A stretch of DNA of 21,698 nucleotides, taken from contig CBDUVB010000024.1 in assembly GCA_965370555.1 (NCBI GenBank), forward strand, positions 1 through 21,698. The letters are read 5' to 3'. Shown in pieces: positions 7,337 through 14,808 of the stretch (position 1 is its first letter; every line of letters begins with the position of its first letter). The notes under the pieces were generated by a model. That model saw only the letters and a list, made by a program, of their open reading frames with translations, had not been told where the DNA came from and ran no database searches. This DNA comes from JAJOKK01 sp965370555 (lineage in GTDB: Bacteria; Bipolaricaulota; Bipolaricaulia; UBA7950; UBA9294). Both the position numbers and the translations under genes were made by a program.

Positions 7337-8881
7337 TCAACCGTCGCTCAGGTAGAGTCTGGCCAGATCCAGCACGTAGATGGGGAGCTGGAGATAGCCC
7401 ATCACTCCGGATCGCATCCCTTCAAACTGCGGTATGTCCTGAATCCAGACGGCCATGGCGTCGCTGGCGATGATCGTCTGTACCATCGCATAGATCGTCT
7501 TGCGTTCTGCTATGTCGAAGGTCTCCTTCCCACGTGTGAGTAGCTCGCGCACGAACGGGTTGGAATACTGGAAGTAGTAGCCAGAACCGCCGTCTGCCTG
7601 CACCCGTTCAAACGGTTTGGTGAAATTAACAGCCGGCTCGACTCCCTGATCGTGTCCGATCACCGTCATGTCATAGTCCCACTGTGAATAGACCCGCTCG
7701 ATCCACTGCCCCCATTCGAGGACCTGCAAGGAGCAATCGATCCCCACCTCCCGCAGCTGGTCGGCGATGATCTCGCCGGTGCGGATGTGAAATTCAAACG
7801 GCTGCGGCAGATAGAGGGTGGTTTGGAACCCGTTTGGGTACCCAGCTTGCGCCAGCAACTGACGCGCGTACTCCGGATCATGCGGGTACATACCGACGAG
7901 ATTGACGTAGAACGGGTTCAGCGGCGACATGTGCGAGCCAATAGGTGTCCCCCATTCGGGACGGGCGACCGTGCCGGCGATGATCTCGTCACGGTCGATG
8001 GCATAGCACAGGGCGCGGCGGACGAGAACATTGTCGAACGGCGGGCGGGCGTTGTTGATTGCCAATAGCTGCGGCGTGTTCATCGAGCCGGCGATTACCT
8101 TGAACCGGGGGTTGCTCTCCAACACAATAGCGTTCTCGGAGACCATCTTGTCGATCATATCCACATCTCCGGCCAAGAGCGCCGCAAACGAGGCGGCTTG
8201 ATCCGGGATGAACTTGACGATCACCTCGTCCAAATAAGGGCTTCCCTCTTTCCAGTAGTGATGGTTTTTCACTAAGGTCAGGTGGTCGCCAGGGGCCCAC
8301 TCAGCGAATGCGAACGGTCCGGTTCCGATTGGGTGGGCTTTTAGCTCTTCCATATCCGCCCCTGTGGGGATGATTCCCACCCCTTTGTTCGACGCCAGGT
8401 AGCCGAGGAGCGGGGCCGCCTTCCCTTCCGTCATAAAGCATACGGTTAGGTCGTCGATGACCTCAACGTCTCGTAGGAACGAGAACGGGGTCGCGTTCGG
8501 CGAGGCAATCTCCGGATCGAGCAGGTAATCGAACGTGTACTTGACATCGTAAGCGGTGAACGGTTTCCCGTTGTGGAAGACGACCCCGGAGCGCAGGTAG
8601 AACATGTACCGTGCTCCGCTCTCGGTCTCTTCGATCTCGTAGCTTTGCGCAAGCAGCGGCACAAGGGCACCATCGGCTGTGTAGCGCAACAACGGCTCCA
8701 CCACGTTGTACATGAGCAACTGATAGGTCTCCGCCGACGGGGTAAGAATAAGGTTCAGCCCGAGCGGTTCCCCTTGTACCGCCACTTGAAGCGTGCCTCC
8801 GGGGGTCTGCGCATAGGCAAACCCTCCCATCAAGATCCCGATAATGAAGAGCATACTTCCGATATACTTCGTTATTCGCAT
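7337..8881 (-). CDS. Oligopeptide/dipeptide-type ABC transporter substrate-binding protein (SBP family 5)
   Basis: The periplasmic receptor of the importer whose permeases lie just upstream. The 514-residue length and the segments NLILTPSAETYQLLMYN, EPLLRYTADGALVPLLAQSY, LRSGVVFHNGKPFTAYDVKY, GTGPFAFAEW, NARPPFDNVLVRRALCYAID and ARQLLAQAGYPNG match the DppA/OppA family. The start at 8881 is chosen for the GGGGAGGAGAG just before it; an upstream in-frame start at 8911 would spoil the signal peptide. The N-terminus MRITKYIGSMLFIIG...AYA is a type I signal with likely cleavage after AYA. There is no lipobox Cys, so the protein should be soluble in a periplasm. Peptides, nickel chelates or sugars are possible substrates; the sequence does not decide. 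Confidence 0.93.
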   Translation of the reverse strand: MRITKYIGSMLFIIGILMGGFAYAQTPGGTLQVAVQGEPLGLNLILTPSAETYQLLMYNVVEPLLRYTADGALVPLLAQSYEIEETESGARYMFYLRSGVVFHNGKPFTAYDVKYTFDYLLDPEIASPNATPFSFLRDVEVIDDLTVCFMTEGKAAPLLGYLASNKGVGIIPTGADMEELKAHPIGTGPFAFAEWAPGDHLTLVKNHHYWKEGSPYLDEVIVKFIPDQAASFAALLAGDVDMIDKMVSENAIVLESNPRFKVIAGSMNTPQLLAINNARPPFDNVLVRRALCYAIDRDEIIAGTVARPEWGTPIGSHMSPLNPFYVNLVGMYPHDPEYARQLLAQAGYPNGFQTTLYLPQPFEFHIRTGEIIADQLREVGIDCSLQVLEWGQWIERVYSQWDYDMTVIGHDQGVEPAVNFTKPFERVQADGGSGYYFQYSNPFVRELLTRGKETFDIAERKTIYAMVQTIIASDAMAVWIQDIPQFEGMRSGVMGYLQLPIYVLDLARLYLSDG

Positions 8882-8975
8882 TCTCTCCTCCCCTGTTCGG
8901 CCTTCCGACACAGCGAGCTATGGTGTCGCGCGTAAGATACATTGGGGGATCTCCGGTTTCAAGGGAAAGAAACGG

Positions 8976-9833
8976 CTAGTACGCGTCCTTCAACCTCGGG
9001 TCGAGCAGGTCGCGCATCCCGTCTCCGAGCAGGTTAAAGCCCAATACGGAGAGAGCAATGGCCACCCCAGGGAAAACCGCTAGCCCCGGCGCCAGTCCCA
9101 TGAAGGTCTGCGCCTCGCGCAGCATGCGTCCCCAACTTGGATAGGGGAGCTGCGTTCCCAGGCCGAGGTAGCTCAAGGCGGCCTCTGCGAGGATGGCGGC
9201 CGCGAACTGGATCGTCCCTTGAACGATGAGGGATGGAAGGATGTTGGGCAGGATATGACGCCAGGCAATCGTCCACCGTCCGCGTCCGAGGCTGTAGGCA
9301 GCGAGGACGTACTCCTCTTCTCTGGCTCGCAGGACACTCCCCCTTGTCAGCCGCGCGAAGATTGGAACATTGTGAATTCCGATGGCGATCATGGCATTGA
9401 CGATCCCCGGTCCGAGGATCGCCACTAACAGGATCGCGTTCAACACCGCGGGAAACGCATAGACTACGTCCATCGCCCGCATCACCGCCTCGTCGCTCCA
9501 ACCGGAGGAGAATGCGGCCCAAAGCCCAAAGAACACCCCGAAGACCATCCCAATCCCTACCGCCATAACCCCGACCAAAACGGAGTTCTGCGTCCCTTCC
9601 ATGACGCGGCTCAGGATGTCGCGTCCGTACTGATCCGTCCCCAACAGGTGGCTTAGGCTCGGCCCTTGCAAGCGGTCCTCGATTGACATCTTGATAGAAT
9701 CATAGGGGGTGTAAAAAAGACTGACGCACGCGGTGAGGATGAGAAGTCCCACGATCACCGCGCCGATGACGAAACTAGCGTTTCGCTTCGACGAACGCGT
9801 TCTCCGTGCTGGTCCTGGGTACCTCGTGCGCAT
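8976..9833 (-). CDS. dppC: ABC transporter permease, DppC-type
   Basis: The second membrane subunit of the importer, 285 residues. The N-terminal helix (about 21-41) follows a basic stretch. Next come the LLGTDQYGRDILSR motif typical of DppC/OppC, the EAA loop EYVLAAYSLGRGRWTIAWRH that contacts the ATPase, and the C-terminal EAALSYLGLGTQLPYPSWG signature. The ATG lies six bases after the dppB stop. The binding-protein gene follows after 94 bases, enough for an extra ribosome site or a processing site that raises its expression. The symbol reflects family, not proven dipeptide transport. Confidence 0.94.
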   Translation of the reverse strand: MRTRYPGPARRTRSSKRNASFVIGAVIVGLLILTACVSLFYTPYDSIKMSIEDRLQGPSLSHLLGTDQYGRDILSRVMEGTQNSVLVGVMAVGIGMVFGVFFGLWAAFSSGWSDEAVMRAMDVVYAFPAVLNAILLVAILGPGIVNAMIAIGIHNVPIFARLTRGSVLRAREEEYVLAAYSLGRGRWTIAWRHILPNILPSLIVQGTIQFAAAILAEAALSYLGLGTQLPYPSWGRMLREAQTFMGLAPGLAVFPGVAIALSVLGFNLLGDGMRDLLDPRLKDAY

Positions 9834-9839
9834 AATCCC

Positions 9840-10784
9840 CTACTCCAATCGAATCCTCGGGTCGAGCAACGCGTAGGCGATATCGACCAATAGACTCATC
9901 CCCACCACCAACACGGTGATCAACAGAACTACATCCTGGACAACGGGAAGATCGCGGGTATTGATCGCCTGATAGGCGAGCCGCCCTAACCCTGGCAGGT
10001 AGAAGACGTTCTCGATGATGATCGTCCCCCCCAGTAGAGAGGCAAACTGCAGCCCAACCAACGTGATAATGGGAATCAGGGCGTTCCGAAGCGCGTGTTT
10101 ATAGAGAACGATCCGCTCGACCAACCCCTTGCCTCGTGCCGTGCGAATGTAGTCCTCGCCCATCACCTCAAGCAGGGTGGAGCGCGTCAGTCGCGCAATC
10201 ACGGCGGCGTGAATCACCCCCAGAGAGAGGGAGGGGAGAAATATCGATCGGAGTGCCCCCCCGATGCTCTTCGACCAAGGAATGAACCCACCCGCCGGAA
10301 ACCATTGCAGCTGCACAGAAAAGAGAAGCATCAACAGGATCCCTGCCCAGAAAGCAGGTACAGCCAATCCAAGCTGTGAGAAGGCCATCACTCCATAATC
10401 GCCGAGGCGATTGCGATGCGTGGCCGCGAAGGTTCCCAACGGGATCCCCAACCCCAGCGCGATGACAACCGCTAACAGCGCCAACGGCCCGGTGACCGCA
10501 AAGCGAGACACGATCAACTCGCCGATCGGCTTTCCATAGCGGATCGATTCCCCTAACCTTCCGGTGAGAAGGCCGTTGATCCACGTCCCGTACTGTACAT
10601 AAAAGGGTTCATTGAGCCCGAGTCGTTCCCTCAACGCATGGAGCGAGGTTGGGTCGGCTTCGGTTCCGAGCATAATCTGCGCTGGGTCTCCCGGAACCAC
10701 CCGGATGGCAAGGAAGACCAACAGAGAGACCAGGATCAGGGCGACGATCAAGCCGATGAACCGCCTTCCCAGATACGCTGCCAC
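9840..10784 (-). CDS. dppB: ABC transporter permease, DppB-type
   Basis: The first gene of the importer operon, 314 residues. It begins with the typical MxxYLGRRFIGLI helix, followed by VVPGDPAQIMLGTEADP, a series of membrane segments, the EAA loop DYIRTARGKGLVERIVLYKH and ALRNALIPIITLVGLQ, and the ending ALLDPRIRLE, all characteristic of DppB/OppB. The start is GTG with a very strong AGGAGGGGG ribosome site at good spacing. No ATPase genes (DppD/DppF) accompany the permeases anywhere in the window, so the system presumably borrows ATPases encoded elsewhere. An extended -10 promoter lies 33 bases upstream of the start. Confidence 0.95.
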   Translation of the reverse strand: MAAYLGRRFIGLIVALILVSLLVFLAIRVVPGDPAQIMLGTEADPTSLHALRERLGLNEPFYVQYGTWINGLLTGRLGESIRYGKPIGELIVSRFAVTGPLALLAVVIALGLGIPLGTFAATHRNRLGDYGVMAFSQLGLAVPAFWAGILLMLLFSVQLQWFPAGGFIPWSKSIGGALRSIFLPSLSLGVIHAAVIARLTRSTLLEVMGEDYIRTARGKGLVERIVLYKHALRNALIPIITLVGLQFASLLGGTIIIENVFYLPGLGRLAYQAINTRDLPVVQDVVLLITVLVVGMSLLVDIAYALLDPRIRLE

Positions 10785-10816
10785 GTCTTCCCCCTCCTTT
10801 GCTACCGATCTCGACG

Positions 10817-10825
10817 ATTATACCA
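10817..10825 (-). promoter_or_regulatory. Extended -10 promoter for the dppB operon
   Basis: On the minus strand this reads TGGTATAAT, a perfect TGnTATAAT extended -10 box ending 33 bases before the dppB GTG. No TTGACA-like -35 is seen at 16-18 bases, as expected for an extended -10 promoter. It lies between the gene and repeat copy 2, so transcription from it does not include the element. Confidence 0.6.
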
Positions 10826-10914
10826 CCCACCGCTGGAACCACCCCACTCGATCCCCGGCTTGCTTTCAACTATGAGACCAATGCCACACGGGTGTACGTC
10901 AGGGTGGGATTCAC

Positions 10915-10968
10915 AAAAATCCTCCGCTGGATACTCTGCTGTTTACTGCGTAGATGAAAGCGGAGATT
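10915..10968 (-). terminator. Terminator-like hairpin at the left edge of repeat copy 2
   Basis: As in copy 1, the minus strand has AATCTCCGCT (10968-10959) pairing with AGCGGAG-GATT (10928-10918), and then a TTTTT tract. The outer stem is identical in both copies although the enclosed sequence has changed completely, which argues that the stem itself is kept. It lies upstream of the dppB promoter and would stop read-through from the small gene at 11296-11469. Confidence 0.45.
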
Positions 10969-11201
10969 CGCCGCAGGCGAATCAGCTTGTTGTTCGTACT
11001 GGTTACATGAGTGCTCTCAGGAATGAACCCCTCAACGTCGGAGACAAGCTCCGGCGAAAAGATGGAGGTAGCGTCGCACCTTGTGTGCGACGTTACTTTC
11101 GATGCAACAAAGATCTACATGAAGTTGTAGTATGAAGACCAACTCCGGTTAGATCTTTGGCTTCTGCCTTTCAATGTCCCCCAGCTTGCTGTGGGGTTTT
11201 T
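10915..11201. repeat. Structured non-coding repeat, copy 2 (IS200/IS605-end-like)
   Basis: Same element and orientation as 4633-4939. Conserved stems: 10918-10928 with 10959-10968; GATTCGCC-GCA-GGCGAATC (10965-10983); CGTCGGAG (11036-11043) with CTCCGGCG (11049-11056); a 12-bp stem 11068-11079/11085-11096; CTACA/TGTAG (11115-11130); and the terminal hairpin with a bulged T, 11178-11196. The inner 9-bp GC hairpin of copy 1 is replaced here by unrelated sequence (10929-10958), and the CGTCGGAG loop is shorter by 14 bases. An open frame runs through much of this copy but is broken in copy 1, so coding is unlikely. Outside the element, 10785-10914 holds only the dppB promoter and leader, and 11203-11295 holds nothing recognisable. 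Confidence 0.8.
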
Positions 11202-11202
11202 T
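11178..11202 (+). terminator. Right-end hairpin with T-run, repeat copy 2
   Basis: CCCCCAGC pairs with GCTG-T-GGGG (one unpaired T in the 3' arm) and is followed by TTTTTT. On the plus strand this is an intrinsic-terminator shape. The bulged T also matches the kind of hairpin recognised by IS200/IS605 TnpA. Copy 1 has the same hairpin (4914-4932) followed by TTCTTT. Confidence 0.5.
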
Positions 11203-11295
11203 AATGAACAGCGAAGAGGTTTTTTTGTAGGACCGTGCGTTGGTAACCAAAGACAGTCCTCGTTGTTCGAAAAACCGGGTTAGAGAATAAGGAGG

Positions 11296-11469
11296 TTAAC
11301 CCTTTTTCTCCTCTCTTCTCAAATATCCAAGAATCGCCTCTACGACCATATAGTTGATCGAGCGGTCCTTCTTATTCCCCAGCCGGATCAGGCGCTCGAC
11401 TGGCTTCTCTTCCATCTTCTTCTGTGGAATGTAGATGGAGAGCTTGTTAAGAATCTCCTTCTTTGCCAT
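11296..11469 (-). CDS. Small ribbon-helix-helix (CopG/Arc-like) protein
   Basis: A 57-residue basic protein. NKLSIYIPQ fits the beta-strand of a ribbon-helix-helix fold, VERLIRLGNKKD the first helix, and RSINYMVVEAILGYLRREEKK the second helix, with the RSINYMVVEAI pattern common in CopG-like regulators. The ATG at 11469 is chosen because GGGGGTGA lies just upstream; an in-frame GTG at 11478 overlaps that site. It has its own good promoter. No toxin gene adjoins it, so it is either a stand-alone regulator or an orphan antitoxin-like protein. The target is unknown; its own promoter is one possibility. Confidence 0.7.
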   Translation of the reverse strand: MAKKEILNKLSIYIPQKKMEEKPVERLIRLGNKKDRSINYMVVEAILGYLRREEKKG

Positions 11470-11501
11470 GTGATTCACCCCCTTACCTTTTCATCCTGTC
11501 T

Positions 11502-11530
11502 ATCGTAGCAGCTATGGCTTTGGCGGTCAA
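11502..11530 (-). promoter_or_regulatory. Sigma70-type promoter for the ribbon-helix-helix gene
   Basis: Minus strand TTGACC (11530-11525), a 17-base spacer, and TACGAT (11507-11502), 33 bases upstream of the ATG at 11469. Spacing and -35 are near consensus. The stretch 11531-11690 between this promoter and the rsfS stop shows no supported gene. Confidence 0.6.
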
Positions 11531-11690
11531 GTGTGGAAAGAGATGTCGACTGATCGCTTGTCCCTGCTCACTCATTACCGATCCTTTACAACTGCCGGCA
11601 TTGAGCTATGCACACAACCGCAAAGAGAAGTGTAAGCGTCATCTCTCCTCCGTGATCCTTCTCGAAGATTGCAGAACGAGCTGTTTCAAA

Positions 11691-12032
11691 CTAGATAGTC
11701 GAACCCTCCGTCGCAACGATGTGATCGGCCCACAGGGAATCGATGTCGTAGAATTCGCGTGCCTCGCTTACGAATACGTGCACCATGAGTTCCCCGTAGT
11801 CGAGCACGATCCAGCGCCTCTCGGATAGCCCCTCGCGATTGATCGCTTTCAGCGGGAATTTTGACATCAGATTGGAGACGATTGCCTTGACGTGAATAGG
11901 ATTCTCCCCTTCGGCGATCACGAAGTAATCAGTGGGAATCGGGGAGCTCCTAAGATCGATTACGACGATATTCTTCCCCTTTTTCTCAGCGATCAGGTCG
12001 ATTGCCGAGCGGAGGAGCCGATCGTCATCCAT
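11691..12032 (-). CDS. rsfS: Ribosomal silencing factor RsfS (Iojap)
   Basis: RsfS binds ribosomal protein uL14 on the 50S subunit and prevents joining with the 30S subunit when nutrients are short. The 113-residue length is standard. Family segments are KGKNIVVIDLRSSPIPTDYFVIAEG, the central W-I-V-L-D-Y-G-E-L-M-V-H-V-F block and REFYDIDSLWAD. The ATG overlaps the end of the upstream LCP gene by 8 bases, so the two are translated together. LCP followed by rsfS is a common bacterial arrangement (yqeK-lytR-rsfS type). Confidence 0.95.
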   Translation of the reverse strand: MDDDRLLRSAIDLIAEKKGKNIVVIDLRSSPIPTDYFVIAEGENPIHVKAIVSNLMSKFPLKAINREGLSERRWIVLDYGELMVHVFVSEAREFYDIDSLWADHIVATEGSTI

Positions 12033-13197
12033 TCTCCACCGTGAACCCTGCCCCGATGACCAACAGGAGATCCGTCCCTGTCGGTGCGGCGGGGAGCTTC
12101 TCGTAGCGTGGGGCGAATTCCTCCGGGCTGACGACGGTCGCTCCGATAGGAAGAACCTGCTGCAACACCCATGCCTTTGCGGTCTCGGTCAGAACTACGA
12201 TGTATGTCTCCTCGTATTCGAAGCTGTCGGCGTTGCTCGCCGGCAGGACCTTGAACCCCTTCCTCTTCAGGTACTCGCTCGTATCCGCGGCCGCACGTAA
12301 GGTTCCATTTCCGTTGTATACCGCAACGCTGATCTCATCGGGTGTGAGGAGATCGATTTCCTTGATGAGCTGCGCAACGATCTGCTCCATCTCCACTGTC
12401 TGCGGCTCCAAGTAGCTGACCTCATCGATCGTGACAGGGGTTCCAGGGATGATCGCCATTTGGATCTGGTTCAGGTTCAGTTCCTGTACGAGCTTGGCCA
12501 GGTCGTACAGATCGATCAGCGAGAGGTCTGTGTGCAAGTAGGGATAGATCTCCTTCACCGTCTTGCGGGTCGAAGCGAAATCTTCGTTCTGAAACCCTTT
12601 TGCCAGCAGAGCGGCGATAAGCTTCTGCTGGCGCGCGATTCGCGCGATATCTCCTGTCTCCCCACGGTAACGGATGTAGTCGAGGGTCGTCTTTCCATCG
12701 AGCGTCTGGCTCCCCGGCTGGATGTCGATATGGAGTGGCGGGTCGGCCCTCTCGTCGTCGTAGACCATCCTTTCCTCTACGGTGAGAGTGACCCCGTTAA
12801 ATAGGTCGATCAGGTGCTCAAATCCGGCATAGTCCAGGGTGACGTAAAACGGAACCTCGATCCCGAGGAGCGAGGAGACCGTCTGGCGAGCGAGCTTTGC
12901 CCCACCGTTTGTGTACGCAGCGTTCAATTTGTGGAACTCGCCGTTTGCGAATTTCACCCGCAGATCGCGCGGAAGTGAGATCAGCACAACGTCCTTCTCC
13001 GGGGCAAGGCTGAGAAGCATCATCGTGTCGCTTCGGTTTGTCGTTCCGGCCTTATCGAGACCGAGAAGGAGGATGTTGGTCCGCTCCCCTTGCGCGACGA
13101 GGTGCCCCACGTGACGCTGAGTGGCGAGATACCACCCTATCACAATCCCGACAACGACCACTATCAATACTGCGGCGATCAGGATCTGTTTACGCAT
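12025..13197 (-). CDS. LytR-CpsA-Psr (LCP) family protein with C-terminal LytR_C domain
   Basis: LCP enzymes attach anionic glycopolymers or other glycans to cell-wall peptidoglycan outside the membrane. The protein has about 390 residues: a membrane helix near the N-terminus (ILIAAVLIVVVVGIVIGW), then the LCP domain with NILLLGLD, RSDTMMLLSL, SLPRDLRV, KLNAAYTNGG and the arginine-rich YIRYRGETGDIARIARQQ that binds the polyprenyl pyrophosphate substrate. A C-terminal LytR_C-like domain follows (ISVAVYNGNGTLRAAADTSEYL). The start at 13197 is preferred because GAGGGG precedes it by 7 bases; an ATG at 13212 is the alternative. It is co-translated with rsfS. The glycan substrate in this organism is unknown. 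Confidence 0.92.
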   Translation of the reverse strand: MRKQILIAAVLIVVVVGIVIGWYLATQRHVGHLVAQGERTNILLLGLDKAGTTNRSDTMMLLSLAPEKDVVLISLPRDLRVKFANGEFHKLNAAYTNGGAKLARQTVSSLLGIEVPFYVTLDYAGFEHLIDLFNGVTLTVEERMVYDDERADPPLHIDIQPGSQTLDGKTTLDYIRYRGETGDIARIARQQKLIAALLAKGFQNEDFASTRKTVKEIYPYLHTDLSLIDLYDLAKLVQELNLNQIQMAIIPGTPVTIDEVSYLEPQTVEMEQIVAQLIKEIDLLTPDEISVAVYNGNGTLRAAADTSEYLKRKGFKVLPASNADSFEYEETYIVVLTETAKAWVLQQVLPIGATVVSPEEFAPRYEKLPAAPTGTDLLLVIGAGFTVENG

Positions 13198-13230
13198 CGT
13201 TTTCCCCCTCATAAGTGAGCCTTAAGGTCG

Positions 13231-13259
13231 ACGCTATCACAAGAAGAGGAGAATGTCAA
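13231..13259 (-). promoter_or_regulatory. Promoter for the LCP-rsfS operon
   Basis: Minus strand TTGACA (13259-13254), a 17-base spacer, and TAGCGT (13236-13231), a weak -10, 34 bases upstream of the chosen LCP start. The consensus -35 carries most of the support. Confidence 0.5.
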
Positions 13260-13277
13260 CCGCTATGGAGGTTGACA
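13254..13277. promoter_or_regulatory. Palindrome TGTCAACC-N8-GGTTGACA at divergent -35 boxes
   Basis: A perfect 8-bp inverted repeat (13254-13261 and 13270-13277) formed by two outward-facing TTGACA -35 boxes. The left one serves LCP-rsfS. The right one has TATCCT at 13294-13299 after a 16-base spacer and could start a long leader for mtaB. The arrangement may be an operator that controls both directions. The remaining 13300-13509 is AT-rich with GATT repeats and a TATAAA (13451-13456) that could be a nearer -10 for mtaB; nothing else is recognisable there. Confidence 0.45.
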
Positions 13278-13509
13278 GGAATGAGCAGGGGGGTATCCTT
13301 GCAAGTGCGAGAAGGGCCTCGCGGACAAACCTTTTTTTCTATGAAACAGGTATTTTCAGTGCAAAGAGCGCAGGACAATCGTATGAGGGTTGAGTGATTG
13401 ATTGATTAAATCTTAGCTTCTAAATCTCTTAATCCCCCGATGATTCAATCTATAAATTATGCGATCTTCCGATCTCTCAATTCCTCAGAGGCCCGAGTGG
13501 AGGCTCTTT

Positions 13510-14808
13510 ATGACGTCGGAAAATAAACGTATGCGCATAGGCATCCTCACTTTCGGGTGCCGGGTGAATCAGTACGAGACGCAGATTATGCGCGAACGAT
13601 TGGAATCGCGGTACGATATCGTGCCCGGTGACGCCGACCTCTACCTTGTGAACGCTTGCACGGTCACCTCCCTTGCCGAGCGCAAGGCTCGCCAGGCGAT
13701 GCACCGCCTGCGCCGGGAGCAACCAAGAGCGAGGATCGTTCTCGTTGGTTGTCTTGCTGACGCCGTCGCACAGGGATTGACACAGGTTGCGGAGGCTGAC
13801 CTCCTCGTGGGGAACGCATGGAAGGCGAGGATCGAGGAAGTAGTGGCACGGGCATTCGCCGGTGAACTAGGAGTTCTTCCTGAGAAGCCTATGCCCTCAC
13901 TCGATAGGGAAGCGATCACCTCACACCTCGGCCATGTGCGGGCCTTCCTCAAGGTGCAGGACGGTTGCGACCTCTCGTGTACCTTTTGCCGCACCACTCA
14001 GGTCCGTGGACCCGCGCGCAGCAAGTCGGTCGACGCGATTCTCAACGAGGCCCACTCACTAGTCGAAAACGGCTATTGCGAGCTCGTCCTCACGGGGATC
14101 AATCTCGCCCAGTACGCGCCGCCCGACGGTGATCTGGCGAGTCTAGTCCGTAGGCTCCTGCGGATCGAGAAACTCCGCCGCCTGCGCCTCGCCTCGATCA
14201 ATCCGTACGGGATAACCGCTCGGCTCGTGGCGGCCTTTGCCGAGGATCCGCGTGCCTGTCCTCACTTTCATATCCCCCTCCAGAGCGGGGACGATACCGT
14301 CCTCCGCCGCATGCAGCGGGGATATACCTCATCTTTCTACCGTTCGCGCGTCGAACTGATCCGCCAGGTCATCCCGCAAGCCACGTTCGGGGCCGATGTG
14401 ATCGTCGGCTTTCCCGGTGAGGATGAGGCGGCCTTTGCACGAACCTGCGCGATGATCGAGGAAGTCGGGTTTGCGAACCTTCACATCTTCCGCTACTCTC
14501 CCCGAGAAGGGACCGAAGCAGCAAGCTTCGCCGCCGCGGTCCCCGAACAAGACAAGAAGAGAAGAGCCGGAATCCTCGATGAACTGGGACGAAGCGTACG
14601 TCGGCGCCTATTTGATGATTTGGTAGGAAGCGAACAGGTTGTACTGATCGAGGAGAAGAAGGACGGGTACTTCCGCGGCTACACGCGTGGGTACATCGAT
14701 ACCCATCTTCCCGCAGGAGGAACGATGAATACCGGCGACGAGGCGCGGATCGCGATCACAGGAGCGACAGATACGCATCTCTTAGGGGGTGAGATACGAT
14801 CGAACTGA
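13510..14808 (+). CDS. mtaB: tRNA methylthiotransferase, MtaB type (radical SAM)
   Basis: MtaB adds the methylthio group to N6-threonylcarbamoyladenosine at position 37 of ANN-decoding tRNAs. The 432 residues show the three cluster cysteines of the N-terminal UPF0004 domain (C17 in TFGCRVNQYE, C50 in NACTVT, C81 in VGCLAD), the radical-SAM CDLSCTFC (C153, C157, C160), LTGINLAQY, HIPLQSGDDTVLRRM, ADVIVGFPGE, and a C-terminal TRAM-like RNA-binding domain from about residue 370. The ACTVT and QVRGPARS context fits MtaB better than MiaB or RimO. The ATG at 13510 follows GGAGG by 6 bases; ATG 13459 and 13531 are alternatives. Its stop overlaps the apparent phoH start, making a two-gene operon. Confidence 0.92.
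   Translation: MTSENKRMRIGILTFGCRVNQYETQIMRERLESRYDIVPGDADLYLVNACTVTSLAERKARQAMHRLRREQPRARIVLVGCLADAVAQGLTQVAEADLLVGNAWKARIEEVVARAFAGELGVLPEKPMPSLDREAITSHLGHVRAFLKVQDGCDLSCTFCRTTQVRGPARSKSVDAILNEAHSLVENGYCELVLTGINLAQYAPPDGDLASLVRRLLRIEKLRRLRLASINPYGITARLVAAFAEDPRACPHFHIPLQSGDDTVLRRMQRGYTSSFYRSRVELIRQVIPQATFGADVIVGFPGEDEAAFARTCAMIEEVGFANLHIFRYSPREGTEAASFAAAVPEQDKKRRAGILDELGRSVRRRLFDDLVGSEQVVLIEEKKDGYFRGYTRGYIDTHLPAGGTMNTGDEARIAITGATDTHLLGGEIRSN

Noticed and set aside
10638..11135. Long plus-strand open frame through the dppB start region and repeat copy 2, possibly a TnpB C-terminal remnant
   Set aside because: It overlaps dppB antisense, has no ribosome site or family motif, and the matching part of copy 1 is frameshifted and stopped. 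The conserved signal is base pairing, not codons.
11463..11828. 121-residue plus-strand open frame over the RHH promoter and rsfS
   Set aside because: Antisense to rsfS for part of its length and covering a good minus-strand promoter; no family signal.
13215..13397. Small plus-strand open frame of 60 codons before mtaB
   Set aside because: No ribosome site, overlaps the divergent promoter palindrome and has no recognisable composition.
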